Shown here: positions 1-9,151 of the stretch, one piece after another | Position numbering within the stretch: position 1 is the stretch's first letter | How the letters are laid out: each line of letters starts with the position of its first letter | Assembly: GCF_001413955.1 (NCBI RefSeq) | Contig: NZ_LCTZ01000002.1 | Span: 124,001-188,000 of the forward strand | Source: Flagellimonas eckloniae | GTDB taxonomy: Bacteria > Bacteroidota > Bacteroidia > Flavobacteriales > Flavobacteriaceae | Reading direction: 5' to 3' | Length of the DNA: 64,000 bases | The notes under the pieces: generated by a model | Seen by the model: only the letters and a program-made list of their open reading frames with translations | Databases searched by the model: none | What the model was told of the DNA's origin: nothing | Position numbers and translations under genes: made by a program

Positions 1-498
1 AACCACTTCCATCCCATTTACTACTTCACCAAAAACAGAGTGTTTTCCATTAAGCCAAGGAGTTTCTTTGTGTGTAATGAAAAATTGACTGCCATTGGTC
101 TTAGGACCAGAATTTGCCATGGATAAAATGCCTTTTTTTGAATGTGACAGTGAATCATGGAACTCATCTTTGAACTTATATCCCGGGTTACCTCTTCCCG
201 TTCCGGTGGGATCACCACCTTGAATCATAAAATCCTTCATTACTCTGTGAAAAATAATACCATCATAGTACTTTTTCCCTTTAAGGCTGTCTGCTACAAA
301 TGGGCTATTGCCTTCTGCTAAGGATACAAAATTGGCAACGGTCACTGGAGTTTTATTATGTTCCAACTTAACAATAATATCGCCTTGACTTGTCTGTATG
401 TCAGCAAAAATACCATCTCCCAAGTCTGTATACTTGCTAGATTTGCATCCAAAGAAAAGCATTGAGAATAGTGTGATTAAAACAAGTGATTGTTTCAT
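1..498 (-). CDS. Cyclophilin-type peptidyl-prolyl isomerase lipoprotein (C-terminus cut by window edge)
   Basis: Reading the minus strand from an ATG at 498 gives a lipoprotein signal ending in a cysteine (LFFGCKSS), then a cyclophilin fold with the motifs [19 protein letters not shown] and NGSQFFIT. Cyclophilins catalyse cis-trans isomerisation of X-Pro bonds; the lipid anchor places this one in the periplasm or outer membrane. The start overlaps the stop of gldI (ATGA), so it is the third gene of a nrnA-gldI-ppi operon. The last residues lie beyond position 1. Family assignment is secure; its substrate is unknown, though pairing with another isomerase suggests folding of exported proteins. 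Confidence 0.9.
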   Translation of the reverse strand, partial: MKQSLVLITLFSMLFFGCKSSKYTDLGDGIFADIQTSQGDIIVKLEHNKTPVTVANFVSLAEGNSPFVADSLKGKKYYDGIIFHRVMKDFMIQGGDPTGTGRGNPGYKFKDEFHDSLSHSKKGILSMANSGPKTNGSQFFITHKETPWLNGKHSVFGEVVNGMEVV

Positions 499-1061
499 TG
501 TATTGGTGTTTTTAGATTTAAACTGTCTTGATTTATAATTATTGTGTGTAATTCTATGGTTGACTTTAAAGGTGTTCTAGGGCCAATACTATTTCCGTCA
601 CCATGATAGCCATACGCTTGTAAAGATGGAAATAGGAAAGTTGCCCTTTCACTGATTTTAAGAAGTTTTACTGCATTTTGAAGGCCTGAAAACAATTGCT
701 CTTTATCCACCACGTATGATGTTGGACCAATATCCTTCATTGAATAAATAGTATCATTGTCCAAAGTAAGTGCGTTATAGGAAAAAAGTATTTGGTCGTT
801 TGTTTTTGGCTGATAGGTAGCGGTATCATTTTTTGTTTCAAAATAGTACCAAAACCCTGAAGGACTGGCCAAATAAGTATGAAGCGTATCCTTTTTTATT
901 AATTCTTGGATCAGTGCTTCTTCTTTCACCAATAAGGCCTTATTCCGTTCCACAGATTCCTTGAAAAAACTGCCCGACTTTACCTTTACAGGTTTTCGTG
1001 GTTCTGGTCCACCACAATTTATCAGCAGGAATGCAACAAAAAGTAAGAAAACGGTTCTCAT
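495..1061 (-). CDS. gldI: GldI, gliding-motility FKBP-type peptidyl-prolyl isomerase lipoprotein
   Basis: A 188-residue lipoprotein (signal ending LLINCGG) with a C-terminal FKBP-type fold; [16 protein letters not shown] is the typical final part. GldI is required for gliding and for stability of the type IX secretion/gliding machinery in Flavobacterium. The gene overlaps nrnA upstream by 4 bp and the cyclophilin gene downstream by 4 bp, an arrangement seen in other flavobacteria. Length is normal for GldI. The presence of a SprB-like adhesin at 43573 fits a gliding or T9SS-bearing organism. Confidence 0.85.
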   Translation of the reverse strand: MRTVFLLFVAFLLINCGGPEPRKPVKVKSGSFFKESVERNKALLVKEEALIQELIKKDTLHTYLASPSGFWYYFETKNDTATYQPKTNDQILFSYNALTLDNDTIYSMKDIGPTSYVVDKEQLFSGLQNAVKLLKISERATFLFPSLQAYGYHGDGNSIGPRTPLKSTIELHTIIINQDSLNLKTPIQ

Positions 1062-2074
1062 GGGTTTAATTGACTTTTATATTCCTTCAAAATAGTATTG
1101 AATTGTGTAATTGTATCTTCCATACTTACTTCACTTCGTCCTCCAGCCGCATTGTCATGTCCGCCTCCATGAAAATGGTTCCTTGCAAACTCATTTACCG
1201 AAAAATCACCAATGGACCGAAATGAAATCTTTATAATTCCTTCCTCTTTATTTTCTATAAAGATTACGGCAAAAATAATTCCTTCCAAAGTCAATCCATA
1301 ATTTACAAAACCTTCGGTATCCCCTTTTTTGAAATCATTGGCATCCAATTCTTCCTGTGTCAAAGTGATGTAAGCTGTATTGTATTCTTCCAAAATCACC
1401 ATATTACTCAGAGCAACTCCCATTAGATGCAAACGGGATGGTGAATTGGTGTCGAAAACATTCTCATGAATTTTCATGTTATCCGCTCCACGATCTATTA
1501 AGTCGGCTACCACTCTGTGGGTTCTGCTTGAGGTTGACCGATACTTGAATGACCCCGTATCTGTCATTATCCCGGTATACAGATTGGTGGCGATGTTTTG
1601 GGTTATACTATCCACCCCACCCAAATATTCTATGAAGTTGTACACCATTTCGCAAGTAGAGCTCATGCTTACATCAGAATAGGTAACTCTTGCATAATCA
1701 CTCGGTTTTTGATGATGGTCTATCATAATAAAATCACACTGCTTTTCTTTTAGTATTGCCTCCAACTGTCCTGTTCGGGACAAGTCATTAAAGTCAAGTG
1801 TGAATATAACCGTGGCCTCTTCAAGTAACGCTTTGGCCTGTGAATTTTCTTTTTCAAAGTTTAGGATGGATTCATTTTCTGGCATCCATTTGAGGAACTT
1901 TGGGTAATCATTAGGAGCTACCACATTGGCTTTCTGCCCTTTTTCTTTAAGAAAGCTACATAACCCTAAACATGAGCCAACAGCATCGCCATCAGGGTTT
2001 TTGTGCGGTATGATTACGATTTTTTGGGGTTGGGAAAGAATCGACTTAACTGTCGTGATATCCTCTAAATTCAT
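1058..2074 (-). CDS. nrnA: DHH-family phosphoesterase, NrnA-like (nanoRNase / pAp phosphatase)
   Basis: 338 residues with the two DHH-family halves. The N-terminal metal-binding motifs HKNPDGDAVGS and IDHHQKPSD are intact, and the C-terminal DHHA1 domain ends in GGGHDNAAGG. Family members degrade 2-5 nt oligoribonucleotides and dephosphorylate 3'-phosphoadenosine 5'-phosphate in the cytoplasm. It is the first gene of the nrnA-gldI-cyclophilin operon. A TAnnTTTG box lies only 6 bp upstream of the ATG, so the transcript may be leaderless. The exact preferred substrate (nanoRNA, pAp or c-di-NMP) cannot be read from sequence. Confidence 0.88.
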   Translation of the reverse strand: MNLEDITTVKSILSQPQKIVIIPHKNPDGDAVGSCLGLCSFLKEKGQKANVVAPNDYPKFLKWMPENESILNFEKENSQAKALLEEATVIFTLDFNDLSRTGQLEAILKEKQCDFIMIDHHQKPSDYARVTYSDVSMSSTCEMVYNFIEYLGGVDSITQNIATNLYTGIMTDTGSFKYRSTSSRTHRVVADLIDRGADNMKIHENVFDTNSPSRLHLMGVALSNMVILEEYNTAYITLTQEELDANDFKKGDTEGFVNYGLTLEGIIFAVIFIENKEEGIIKISFRSIGDFSVNEFARNHFHGGGHDNAAGGRSEVSMEDTITQFNTILKEYKSQLNP

Positions 2075-2079
2075 GCGTG

Positions 2080-2087
2080 CAAAGATA
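2080..2087 (-). promoter_or_regulatory. Bacteroidota -7 box for the nrnA operon
   Basis: On the minus strand TATCTTTG matches the Bacteroidota -7 consensus TAnnTTTG. No clear TTG -33 element is seen at the expected distance. The box ends 5 nt before the nrnA ATG at 2074, so transcription would begin at or near the start codon. Confidence 0.5.
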
Positions 2088-2150
2088 CAATAATATAATA
2101 TAGAGGTAACTCATGATTCCCTATTTTTGATTCACTCTTAATTTGTGTTC

Positions 2151-3194
2151 ATGCGGTATCCCATTCTTTTCTTAGGCTTGTCAATTTTCTTGTTTTGCTG
2201 CAAGGCGAAACAGGATATTGCCATGAATTCTTCAAATGGTAAAGAGAAATCAGAAGATGTTTTTGTGGTTTCTTTTGGTTCCTGCAACAAACAATACCTG
2301 CCAAATCCTTTTTGGGACGATATTTTGGCGGAAGAACCCGATGTGTGGATTTGGGGCGGTGACATTGTTTATGCGGATACAGATGAAATGGATAAGCTCA
2401 AAGCTATATATGCTGAGCAAAGCAATATAGAAGGGTACAAATTGTTGAAATCTAAAGTTCCAGTAATTGGTACTTGGGATGATCACGATTATGGTTTGAA
2501 TGATGGAGGTGAGGAATTTTCAATGAAAAAAGGGAGCCAACAATTGTTATTGGATTTTTTGGAAGTTCCAAAGCATGATGAAAGAAGAAATCAAGAGGGT
2601 GTGTATGCTTCACATATTTATGAAACCAAAAAAGGTAAAGTAAAGGTTTTGGTTTTGGATACGCGTTATTTTAGAAGTCAACTCGAAGAAGATGAGAGCC
2701 CACACCGACGCTATAAAACCAATTTAAAAGTGGATGCTACTATTTTGGGTAAAATTCAATGGGAATGGCTAGAAAATGAATTGCAAACTTCTGATGCCGA
2801 TTTTAACCTTATTCTTTCCAGTATTCAATTTCTGTCCCAAGAACATGGTTTTGAAGGTTGGGGCAATTTTCCAAGGGAGGTGGAAAGGTTGAATCAATTA
2901 ATAGCGGAATCAGATGCAAAGGGAGTTATGGTTTTATCGGGAGATCGCCATATTTCAGAGTTTTCAAAAACAAAACTGGAAGGAATGAACTATCCTTTGA
3001 TTGATTTTACCAGCAGCGGCTTAACACATTCGTATGCAGAATTTACCAATGAGCCTAATCCGTTTCGGGTTGGGAAGGTAATATCCGTGCCCAGTTTTGG
3101 AATCATCACACTCAATTTTGAGAAGAAAGAGGCCATTTTAAAGATAATGGGAGAAAATGGTGTTGTTTATCACCAATTAAAACAAGCCTATTAA
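2151..3194 (+). CDS. PhoD-like metallophosphatase lipoprotein (alkaline phosphatase D family)
   Basis: 347 residues from the ATG at 2151 (an in-frame GTG lies 6 bp upstream). The lipoprotein signal ends in a cysteine pair (LFCCKAK). PhoD-type metal-binding motifs follow: FGSCNKQ near residue 44, WGGDIVYAD near 68, TWDDHDYG near 107, and SGDRHISEF near 264. Family enzymes hydrolyse phosphomonoesters or phosphodiesters outside the cytoplasm using Fe/Ca or other metals. It is transcribed divergently from nrnA and followed by ndk, which has its own promoter. The true substrate is not predictable. Confidence 0.85.
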   Translation: MRYPILFLGLSIFLFCCKAKQDIAMNSSNGKEKSEDVFVVSFGSCNKQYLPNPFWDDILAEEPDVWIWGGDIVYADTDEMDKLKAIYAEQSNIEGYKLLKSKVPVIGTWDDHDYGLNDGGEEFSMKKGSQQLLLDFLEVPKHDERRNQEGVYASHIYETKKGKVKVLVLDTRYFRSQLEEDESPHRRYKTNLKVDATILGKIQWEWLENELQTSDADFNLILSSIQFLSQEHGFEGWGNFPREVERLNQLIAESDAKGVMVLSGDRHISEFSKTKLEGMNYPLIDFTSSGLTHSYAEFTNEPNPFRVGKVISVPSFGIITLNFEKKEAILKIMGENGVVYHQLKQAY

Positions 3195-3197
3195 GTC

Positions 3198-3227
3198 TTG
3201 CTCGTTGCCCGAAAAAACGTAAGTTTG
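3198..3227 (+). promoter_or_regulatory. Promoter of ndk
   Basis: TTG (3198-3200), 19 bp spacer, then TAAGTTTG (3220-3227): an exact match to the Bacteroidota TTG-N19-TAnnTTTG pattern, located 16 bp before the ndk ATG. The leader would be about 10 nt. Confidence 0.7.
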
Positions 3228-3243
3228 CGCAAAAATTTAAAAA

Positions 3244-3663
3244 ATGACTGGAAATAGAACGTTTACCATGATTAAGCCAGATGCTGTTGAAAACGGACAC
3301 ATCGGTGCTATTCTGGAAAAAATTACCGGAGCGGGCTTTAAAATTGTGGCGATGAAATATACACAATTGAGCAAAAGGGATGCGGAAGCATTTTATGCTG
3401 TCCATAATGAACGCCCTTTCTTTGGTGAATTGGTGGAGTTTATGACCAGAGGCCCAATTGTATCGGCTATTTTGGAAAAAGACAATGCTGTTGATGATTT
3501 CCGTGCACTTATTGGTGCTACCAATCCAGAAGAAGCTGCCGAAGGGACCATTCGTAAATTATTTGCATCCAATATTGCAGAGAATGCGGTGCATGGTTCA
3601 GACAGTGATGAGAACGCTGCCATTGAAGGTGCCTTCCATTTTGCAGGCAGGGAGGTGTACTAA
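3244..3663 (+). CDS. ndk: Nucleoside diphosphate kinase
   Basis: 139 residues, the usual length for bacterial Ndk. It transfers the gamma-phosphate of ATP to NDPs through a phosphohistidine. The catalytic histidine is His117 in NAVHGSD; the N-terminal [10 protein letters not shown] strand and the ERPFF segment of the nucleotide site are intact. It has its own promoter and ends 25 bp before a strong bidirectional terminator, so it is monocistronic. Confidence 0.97.
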   Translation: MTGNRTFTMIKPDAVENGHIGAILEKITGAGFKIVAMKYTQLSKRDAEAFYAVHNERPFFGELVEFMTRGPIVSAILEKDNAVDDFRALIGATNPEEAAEGTIRKLFASNIAENAVHGSDSDENAAIEGAFHFAGREVY

Positions 3664-3687
3664 ACTAATGGTATTTTTATAGATAGA

Positions 3688-3714
3688 AGCCGCTCAATTT
3701 GGGCGGCTTTTTTT
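3688..3714. terminator. Bidirectional intrinsic terminator between ndk and the DUF721 gene
   Basis: AGCCGC (3688-3693) pairs with GCGGCT (3703-3708) and is followed by a run of seven Ts on the plus strand. The convergent DUF721 gene stops inside the T run, so the hairpin can also serve the minus strand. Confidence 0.8.
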
Positions 3715-4009
3715 ATCTCAAAACCAACTTTTTCACCAATTCTTTTCCAAGCTCTTCATTGAGCATCGCAATGATCTTGGACTTTCCATGGCTCAATTCT
3801 TCCCTAAGTACAGAAGAGGACAGGGATATAAATAGCGTTTCATTTCTAAGTTCAACAGCGGTCGTATAATTGTTTACACCATTTCCCATCAGTTTCTCCC
3901 ATGCGGCTTTGGCATCAACCTTGTCCATGCCTTTCTGAAGCTTATTCTCTTTAATAAACTCGCCTAAAGCATCACTTAAATGAAGATGGGAATTTTGTCT
4001 TTTTGCCAT
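3713..4009 (-). CDS. DUF721 (DciA-like) protein
   Basis: 98 residues matching the DUF721 family, with the typical LSDALGEFIKE start, the AWEKLMG helix and an ETLFISLSSSVLREEL core. DciA-type DUF721 proteins load the replicative helicase DnaB in bacteria lacking DnaC; the short Bacteroidota form next to recF is widespread but not directly characterised to my knowledge. Its ATG overlaps the stop of the upstream lipoprotein gene (TAATG), so it is third in a recF-lipoprotein-DUF721 operon. The role in replication is an inference from family and neighbourhood. Confidence 0.8.
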   Translation of the reverse strand: MAKRQNSHLHLSDALGEFIKENKLQKGMDKVDAKAAWEKLMGNGVNNYTTAVELRNETLFISLSSSVLREELSHGKSKIIAMLNEELGKELVKKLVLR

Positions 4010-4431
4010 TATTTAGGGATTACAATGGGTTGAAATCTTTTGTAGGAGTATTTTATTCCTTCTTCATTAAGAACGGAAAAATAGGAAGAATCTAATTGCA
4101 CCAATTTTTCCTCCCAAGCACTTAAATTATTTTTGTAGTGAAGGGTGACCATTTCATTTACATAGCTAACATTAAAAGATTCAGTATCATTTGATGTAGT
4201 ATAATTGCCATCAAACTTGGGTTGTACCTTTTTGCGAAAGCCTTTCATGTCTTCAATTTGAATAAAATCGACACTTGGATTTACCGAATACTTCTTTTTT
4301 GTGCCATCTGGAAACTCAACTTCTGAAATTTCCCAATACCCATTTAAATGTGAAAGGTCTTCTTTTGAAATGGATGTGTTTTTGCATCCCAAAGAAAATA
4401 GAATCACATAAAAAAGCAATATTTTCTTCAT
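4009..4431 (-). CDS. Small lipocalin-like lipoprotein of unknown function
   Basis: 140 residues with a lipoprotein signal (LFSLGCKNTS). The rest is predicted beta-rich: LNGYWEISEVEFPDGT and following strands resemble the lipocalin-like/DUF4488 type of fold common in Bacteroidota. It sits 1 bp downstream of recF and overlaps the DUF721 start, a conserved flavobacterial order. No catalytic motif is visible; function unknown. Confidence 0.7.
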   Translation of the reverse strand: MKKILLFYVILFSLGCKNTSISKEDLSHLNGYWEISEVEFPDGTKKKYSVNPSVDFIQIEDMKGFRKKVQPKFDGNYTTSNDTESFNVSYVNEMVTLHYKNNLSAWEEKLVQLDSSYFSVLNEEGIKYSYKRFQPIVIPK

Positions 4432-4432
4432 A

Positions 4433-5512
4433 TTACAAGGTAAAGATTTTATAGCTCTGCCGAATATTTTTAACTACATTTTCGGTGCGTTCCGCATGGG
4501 TGTCACTGATAAATATTTGCCCAAAGTTGTCATTGTCCACCAAGGCTACAATTTGTGAAACCCGTTTTTCATCCAATTTGTCAAAAATATCATCCAACAA
4601 CAATATGGGTGTTGTCTTGGCCTGCTCCTTGATAAAATGGAACTGGGCTAGTTTTAAAGCAATTAAAAAGGACTTTTGTTGTCCTTGGCTTCCAAATTTT
4701 TTAATGGGATGACCACCTATGGTAAAATTGAGGTCATCTTTGTGTATTCCTGTGCTGGTATATTGTATAGCCCTATCCTTATCTACGGTTTCTTCCAATA
4801 ATTGTATTAATTCCTTATCCAAGAGTTGACTCTCATAGGAAAGCATAATCTCTTCTTCCTTCTCAGAAATATGGGCATATTGTTCTTTGAATATTGGAGT
4901 GAACGAAGTAATAAAAGAGACTCTTTTTTTATGTATTTCCGTTCCTAAAGTATGTAATTGCTCATTGTAAATAGTTAATGTGTTGGAATCAAAGGTGTTG
5001 TTGGCCACAAAATATTTCAACAAGGAGTTTCGCTGCACCAAAACCTTATTGTATTTGATCAAAGTTTGTAGATATGCTTTATCCGATTGCGAAATAACGC
5101 CATCCATGAACTTTCTACGGGTGTCACTGCCTTCAATAATCAAATCTCTATCGGAAGGTGAAATTATTACCAGAGGTAAAAAGCCGATATGTTCCGAAAA
5201 TTTCTCATACGCCTTACCATTGCGTTTAATGACTTTTTTCATGCCGCGTTTGAAACTGCAGAGTATTTTTTCGGTGCGCTCATCTTTTTCAAACTCTCCT
5301 TCAATCACAAAAAAATCCGTTTGATGTTTTATATTCTGAGTAGAAACCGGATTAAAATAACTTTTACCAAAGGATAGGTGGTAAATAGCGTCCAAAATAT
5401 TGGTTTTTCCAACACCATTATCACCAACCAAACAGTTGATGACAGGGTCGAATTCCAATTTTTTGGAGTCAAAATTTTTGTAATTAACTAAAGATAAATG
5501 CTTTAAAAACAT
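4433..5512 (-). CDS. recF: DNA replication/repair protein RecF
   Basis: 359 residues, normal for RecF. The Walker A motif GDNGVGKTN lies at residues 30-38, the signature FGSQGQQKS near 275 and the Walker B segment [11 protein letters not shown] near 305. RecF is an SMC-like ABC ATPase that, with RecO/RecR, loads RecA at single-strand gaps. It is the first gene of the recF-lipoprotein-DUF721 operon, transcribed divergently from the TPR-ribH operon. Confidence 0.95.
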   Translation of the reverse strand: MFLKHLSLVNYKNFDSKKLEFDPVINCLVGDNGVGKTNILDAIYHLSFGKSYFNPVSTQNIKHQTDFFVIEGEFEKDERTEKILCSFKRGMKKVIKRNGKAYEKFSEHIGFLPLVIISPSDRDLIIEGSDTRRKFMDGVISQSDKAYLQTLIKYNKVLVQRNSLLKYFVANNTFDSNTLTIYNEQLHTLGTEIHKKRVSFITSFTPIFKEQYAHISEKEEEIMLSYESQLLDKELIQLLEETVDKDRAIQYTSTGIHKDDLNFTIGGHPIKKFGSQGQQKSFLIALKLAQFHFIKEQAKTTPILLLDDIFDKLDEKRVSQIVALVDNDNFGQIFISDTHAERTENVVKNIRQSYKIFTL

Positions 5513-5590
5513 AGAAAGTTAAAGAGCCAAGGTGTTTTAAGTGATTTTCAGACAAATCAAAGATTCCAAAAATAACGAATAAATTACCTT

Positions 5591-5618
5591 TTGGTTTTAG
5601 ATAAAAACTTTATTTTTG
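5591..5618 (+). promoter_or_regulatory. Promoter of the TPR-ribH operon
   Basis: TTG at 5591-5593, 17 bp spacer, TATTTTTG at 5611-5618. An in-frame TTG codon makes the reading frame appear to begin here, but the promoter elements would then be coding, so the ATG at 5639 is the better start. Confidence 0.6.
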
Positions 5619-5638
5619 CCCGATTAATTAAATCAAGG

Positions 5639-6400
5639 ATGGCAACATACAAGAAGCGGGGCTTTAAGCCAAAAAATAAGGTTGAGGAAGCTCAATTGGA
5701 TGAGCACAACAGCACAACAGCGGAGGTTTTTAGCACCTTGGATGAAGGTGCATCCAAGACTGAGGCTTGGGTTCAAAAAAACCAAAACTATATTTTGGGG
5801 GCTATTGGGGTTATTGCCATTGGTGTACTTGGATATTTGGGATACAATGAGTTTATCCAAAAACCAAAAGATGCATCAGCAGCCAATGAACTTTTTTATC
5901 CACAGCAGTATTTTGATCAGGCTTTGACAAATGAAACGGCCAAGGACTCTTTGTTTACTTTGGCACTCAATGGGGCAGAAGGTAAATATGGATTTTTGGA
6001 TATTATCGAAGAATATAAAGGAACCAAAGCTGCGAATTTAGCGCAGTATTCTGCTGGAATGACCTATTTGAACATTCAGCAGTATGACAAAGCAATTACC
6101 CATTTAGAGAATTTTTCTTCGGATGATGCTGTACTAGGAGCTATGGCCAAAGGAGGAATAGGTGATGCTTTTGCACAATTGAATCAACCTGAGGATGCAT
6201 TGGATTATTACGAAAAAGCAATCGCACATAATACGAATGAATATACTACCCCAAGGTTTTTATATAAAGCAGGTGTGGTTGCCATGGATTTAAATCAGAA
6301 AGAAAAGGCATTAAGTTTCTTTGAGAGAATTAAAAGTGAATTTTCTTCTGCTCAAGAAGCCAATGGCATTGATGTGCTTATTGGTCTGGCTAAAAGCTAA
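5639..6400 (+). CDS. Membrane-anchored tetratricopeptide-repeat protein
   Basis: 253 residues from the ATG at 5639. A charged N-terminal segment of about 55 residues is followed by one membrane helix (YILGAIGVIAIGVLGYLGY), then TPR-like helices facing the periplasm (YSAGMTYLNIQQYDKAITHL, LNQPEDALDYYEKAI). The layout is like YfgM-type proteins, which link the Sec translocon to periplasmic chaperones, but that role is inference. It lies 3 bp before ribH and is co-transcribed with it, a conserved flavobacterial pair. Confidence 0.8.
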   Translation: MATYKKRGFKPKNKVEEAQLDEHNSTTAEVFSTLDEGASKTEAWVQKNQNYILGAIGVIAIGVLGYLGYNEFIQKPKDASAANELFYPQQYFDQALTNETAKDSLFTLALNGAEGKYGFLDIIEEYKGTKAANLAQYSAGMTYLNIQQYDKAITHLENFSSDDAVLGAMAKGGIGDAFAQLNQPEDALDYYEKAIAHNTNEYTTPRFLYKAGVVAMDLNQKEKALSFFERIKSEFSSAQEANGIDVLIGLAKS

Positions 6401-6403
6401 ATA

Positions 6404-6883
6404 ATGGCTACTGAAAATAAAAATTTATCGGTTTACGATAAGTCAACAATCCCAAATGCGAAAACTCTTCGGTTTGGGATTGTTGTTTCAGAATGGAATG
6501 ATACCATTACAGAAGGCTTATATAATGGCGCCATTGATGCATTGATGGATTGTGGTGCTTTGGCCGAGAATATTATCCGATGGAACGTTCCTGGAAGCTT
6601 TGAATTGACTTTTGGATGCAAAAAGATGCTTGCTACCCAAAAAATTGATGCGGTAATTGCCATAGGAAGTGTGATCCGGGGAGAGACCAGTCATTTTGAT
6701 TATGTATGTAGTGGGGTTACCCAAGGCATTAAAGATTTGAACATTGCTTATGATGTTCCTGTTATTTTCTGTGTGTTAACGGATGATAATTTACAGCAAT
6801 CCCTTGATCGCAGTGGTGGAAAGCATGGCAATAAAGGGACTGAAGCTGCTATTGCGGCTATAAAGATGGCTACTCTCGGGTAA
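6404..6883 (+). CDS. ribH: 6,7-dimethyl-8-ribityllumazine synthase
   Basis: 159 residues. It catalyses the penultimate riboflavin step, joining 5-amino-6-ribitylaminouracil and 3,4-dihydroxybutanone 4-phosphate. Family motifs are intact: SEWND near 29, VPGSFELTFG near 62, IGSVIRGETSHFDYV near 85, and the terminal GNKGTEAA helix. It is cotranscribed with the TPR gene 3 bp upstream. Riboflavin synthase and the other rib genes are not in the window. Confidence 0.96.
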   Translation: MATENKNLSVYDKSTIPNAKTLRFGIVVSEWNDTITEGLYNGAIDALMDCGALAENIIRWNVPGSFELTFGCKKMLATQKIDAVIAIGSVIRGETSHFDYVCSGVTQGIKDLNIAYDVPVIFCVLTDDNLQQSLDRSGGKHGNKGTEAAIAAIKMATLG

Positions 6884-6995
6884 TAACCATCCTATTCCAA
6901 CCAACTGATTTATTCATTTTTCAACGTTTCAAAATCAAAAAGGAACTGTTAACATTTTTTGGGAGTACATCCTAATCCTGTTTTTTGATTTTAAG

Positions 6996-7003
6996 TACCT
7001 TTG
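6996..7003 (+). promoter_or_regulatory. Possible -7 box upstream of the 94-residue protein and mutL
   Basis: TACCTTTG fits TAnnTTTG and lies 22 bp before the ATG at 7026 in a 142-bp gap after ribH. A matching -33 TTG at the standard distance is not seen, so the call is tentative. Confidence 0.35.
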
Positions 7004-7025
7004 GAAATACACGGAAAAGGATATA

Positions 7026-7310
7026 ATGCGAAATTTTCTAAAACTTAGAAAAAATAGAACCTACAATTATTCACCACGCTATTATAAGGGTGATGATATT
7101 CCTTTTAAAATAGAACATAAACTCGATAAATACCGAAGTACTGCGCATACGCAACGAGGCCTCAAGAATAAATTCTCATCAGCTGTTGATGATTTAAAGA
7201 ATGAAGGTGATAGAAATCTGAAAATTAGGTTTCTTATCATTGTGGCCGTTCTGATATTGCTGTTCCTCTTCATCATTGACTTTGATTTATCCATATTCCT
7301 GACTCCCTAA
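7026..7310 (+). CDS. Small single-pass membrane protein of unknown function (between ribH and mutL)
   Basis: 94 residues: a basic, Tyr-rich N-terminus (KNRTYNYSPRYYKGDD) and one C-terminal membrane helix (FLIIVAVLILLFLFIIDF). Homologues at this position in flavobacteria are often labelled riboflavin synthase subunit beta because of the neighbouring ribH; nothing in the sequence supports that label. Its last base is the first base of the mutL start codon, so the two are translationally coupled. Function unknown. Confidence 0.75.
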   Translation: MRNFLKLRKNRTYNYSPRYYKGDDIPFKIEHKLDKYRSTAHTQRGLKNKFSSAVDDLKNEGDRNLKIRFLIIVAVLILLFLFIIDFDLSIFLTP

Positions 7311-9151
7311 TGGCAGATATTATTAAACTTTTGCCAGACCATGTCGCTAACCAAATAGCAGCAGGGGAAGTGGTTCAACGCCCAGCTTCGGTAGTAAAAG
7401 AACTATTGGAGAATGCCATAGATGCCGGGGCCACCCTAATAAAATTAATCATCAAAGATGGGGGCAAAGCGTTGATTCAGGTGGTTGATAATGGCTTGGG
7501 AATGAGTGAAACCGATGCCCGATTGTCTTTTGAGCGACATGCAACTTCCAAAATATCCAATGCCCAAGATCTGTTCAACCTTCAAACAAAGGGATTTCGT
7601 GGCGAGGCTCTGGCTTCAATTGCGGCAATAGCCCATGTGGATATGCAGACTAGGTCAGATGCATTCGAAGTAGGCACCCATATTAAGATTGAGGGAAGTA
7701 AAATTGTGTTTCAAGAAGTAGTAGCAACACCCAAGGGGACCTCAATATCGGTTAAGAATTTATTTTTTAATATTCCGGCGAGGAGAAATTTCTTGAAATC
7801 CAATCAAGTAGAATTGCGCCATATTACAGATGAGTTTCATCGTGTAGCTCTGGTACATCCAAACATTGAGTTTCATTTTTATAACAATGGGTCAGAAATT
7901 TTTAACCTTCCCAAGGCAAAACATCGGCAACGAATAAGTCATGTTTTTGGAAGTAAGATGATGGATCGTTTGGTTCCCGTTAATGAGGAGACCGAGGTAG
8001 TAAAGGTATCAGGATTCATTTGTAAACCAGAGTTTGCAAAAAAGAGTAGGGGTGAGCAATTTTTCTTTGCCAACAATAGATTTATAAAAAGTCCATATCT
8101 ACACCATGCGGTTGTAGCAGCTTTTGAAGGTTTGATAAAGCCTGATACCTGCCCTGGATACTTTTTATATTTGGATGTGGACCCTTCATCAATCGATATT
8201 AACATTCATCCGACCAAGACAGAGGTAAAGTTTGATGACGAGAATACCATGTATGCTATAATCCGTTCCACCATAAAACATAGTTTGGGACAGTTTAATG
8301 TAGCTCCCGTATTGGATTTTGAACATGACCCCAATTTAAACACTCCCTATGCGTATAAAGAAAAAGGGGCTGTATTACCTAAGGTTACCGTAGACGCTTC
8401 GTTTAATCCGTTTCAAGAAGTAGAGAAAACAAGTGCTGCCCATACCTATCAAAAACAAAGTGCAAAGGGTTGGGAAAAGCTGTATGATGGCTTGGATTCG
8501 GTAAATACCGAAGATTTCAGTAGCATAGCAATTGAGTCTGAAGGAGAGGTACAAGGAACATTTTATTCCGATTCAGAGGAAAACGGACAAACAGGAACGA
8601 CATTTCAACTTAGGAGAAAATATATTGTAAGCACTATTAAGTCGGGTATGTTGGTTATCCATCAAAATAGGGCTCATGAACGCATACTTTTTGAAAAATT
8701 CTTAGGTGAGATCACCGTTAAAGAAGGTGTGAGTCAACAACTTTTATTTCCTTTAGAGCTTTCGTTTTCAAAACAAGAGTTGACGATTTTAAAAGAGATT
8801 AATGAAAGCCTTATAAATATTGGATTTGCTTTTGAAGCTATGGAACAAGAGACTGTAAAAGTGACAGGTGTTCCATTAATGGTTTCCGAAAGTGCGATTG
8901 GCACGATATTGGATCATTTAATTGCTGACTATAAAGAAGGCTTTGAAGGGAGTTCAATATCGCAGGCAGAAATGCTGGCAAAAGCACTTTCTAAGAATCT
9001 TGCAGTTAAGACAGGTGAGTTATTGAATCAAGAATCGCAATTGGCCTTGGTAAATGATTTGTTCGGATGTAAGGAACCTACTTTGAGTCCATTTCAAAAA
9101 TTGACACACACCATTATTTCCGAAGGAGATATTGAAAAAAAATTTAGTTAG
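7310..9151 (+). CDS. mutL: DNA mismatch repair protein MutL
   Basis: 613 residues. The GHKL ATPase domain is complete (ENAIDAG at 34-40, DNGLGM near 61, GFRGEALASI near 98), followed by a linker and a C-terminal dimerisation domain. MutL couples MutS mismatch recognition to strand incision. In the C-terminal domain the endonuclease motif DQHAxxExxxxE is represented by HQNRAHERILFE (residues 451-462): the Asp and His of DQH are replaced, while both glutamates remain. This could weaken or abolish nicking, or be a lineage variant. It is directly followed by two rhomboid genes. Confidence 0.95.
   Translation: MADIIKLLPDHVANQIAAGEVVQRPASVVKELLENAIDAGATLIKLIIKDGGKALIQVVDNGLGMSETDARLSFERHATSKISNAQDLFNLQTKGFRGEALASIAAIAHVDMQTRSDAFEVGTHIKIEGSKIVFQEVVATPKGTSISVKNLFFNIPARRNFLKSNQVELRHITDEFHRVALVHPNIEFHFYNNGSEIFNLPKAKHRQRISHVFGSKMMDRLVPVNEETEVVKVSGFICKPEFAKKSRGEQFFFANNRFIKSPYLHHAVVAAFEGLIKPDTCPGYFLYLDVDPSSIDINIHPTKTEVKFDDENTMYAIIRSTIKHSLGQFNVAPVLDFEHDPNLNTPYAYKEKGAVLPKVTVDASFNPFQEVEKTSAAHTYQKQSAKGWEKLYDGLDSVNTEDFSSIAIESEGEVQGTFYSDSEENGQTGTTFQLRRKYIVSTIKSGMLVIHQNRAHERILFEKFLGEITVKEGVSQQLLFPLELSFSKQELTILKEINESLINIGFAFEAMEQETVKVTGVPLMVSESAIGTILDHLIADYKEGFEGSSISQAEMLAKALSKNLAVKTGELLNQESQLALVNDLFGCKEPTLSPFQKLTHTIISEGDIEKKFS

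Noticed and set aside
7026..7310. Riboflavin synthase beta subunit
   Set aside because: This common label comes from the adjacent ribH; the protein is a short one-helix membrane protein with no lumazine or riboflavin synthase motif.
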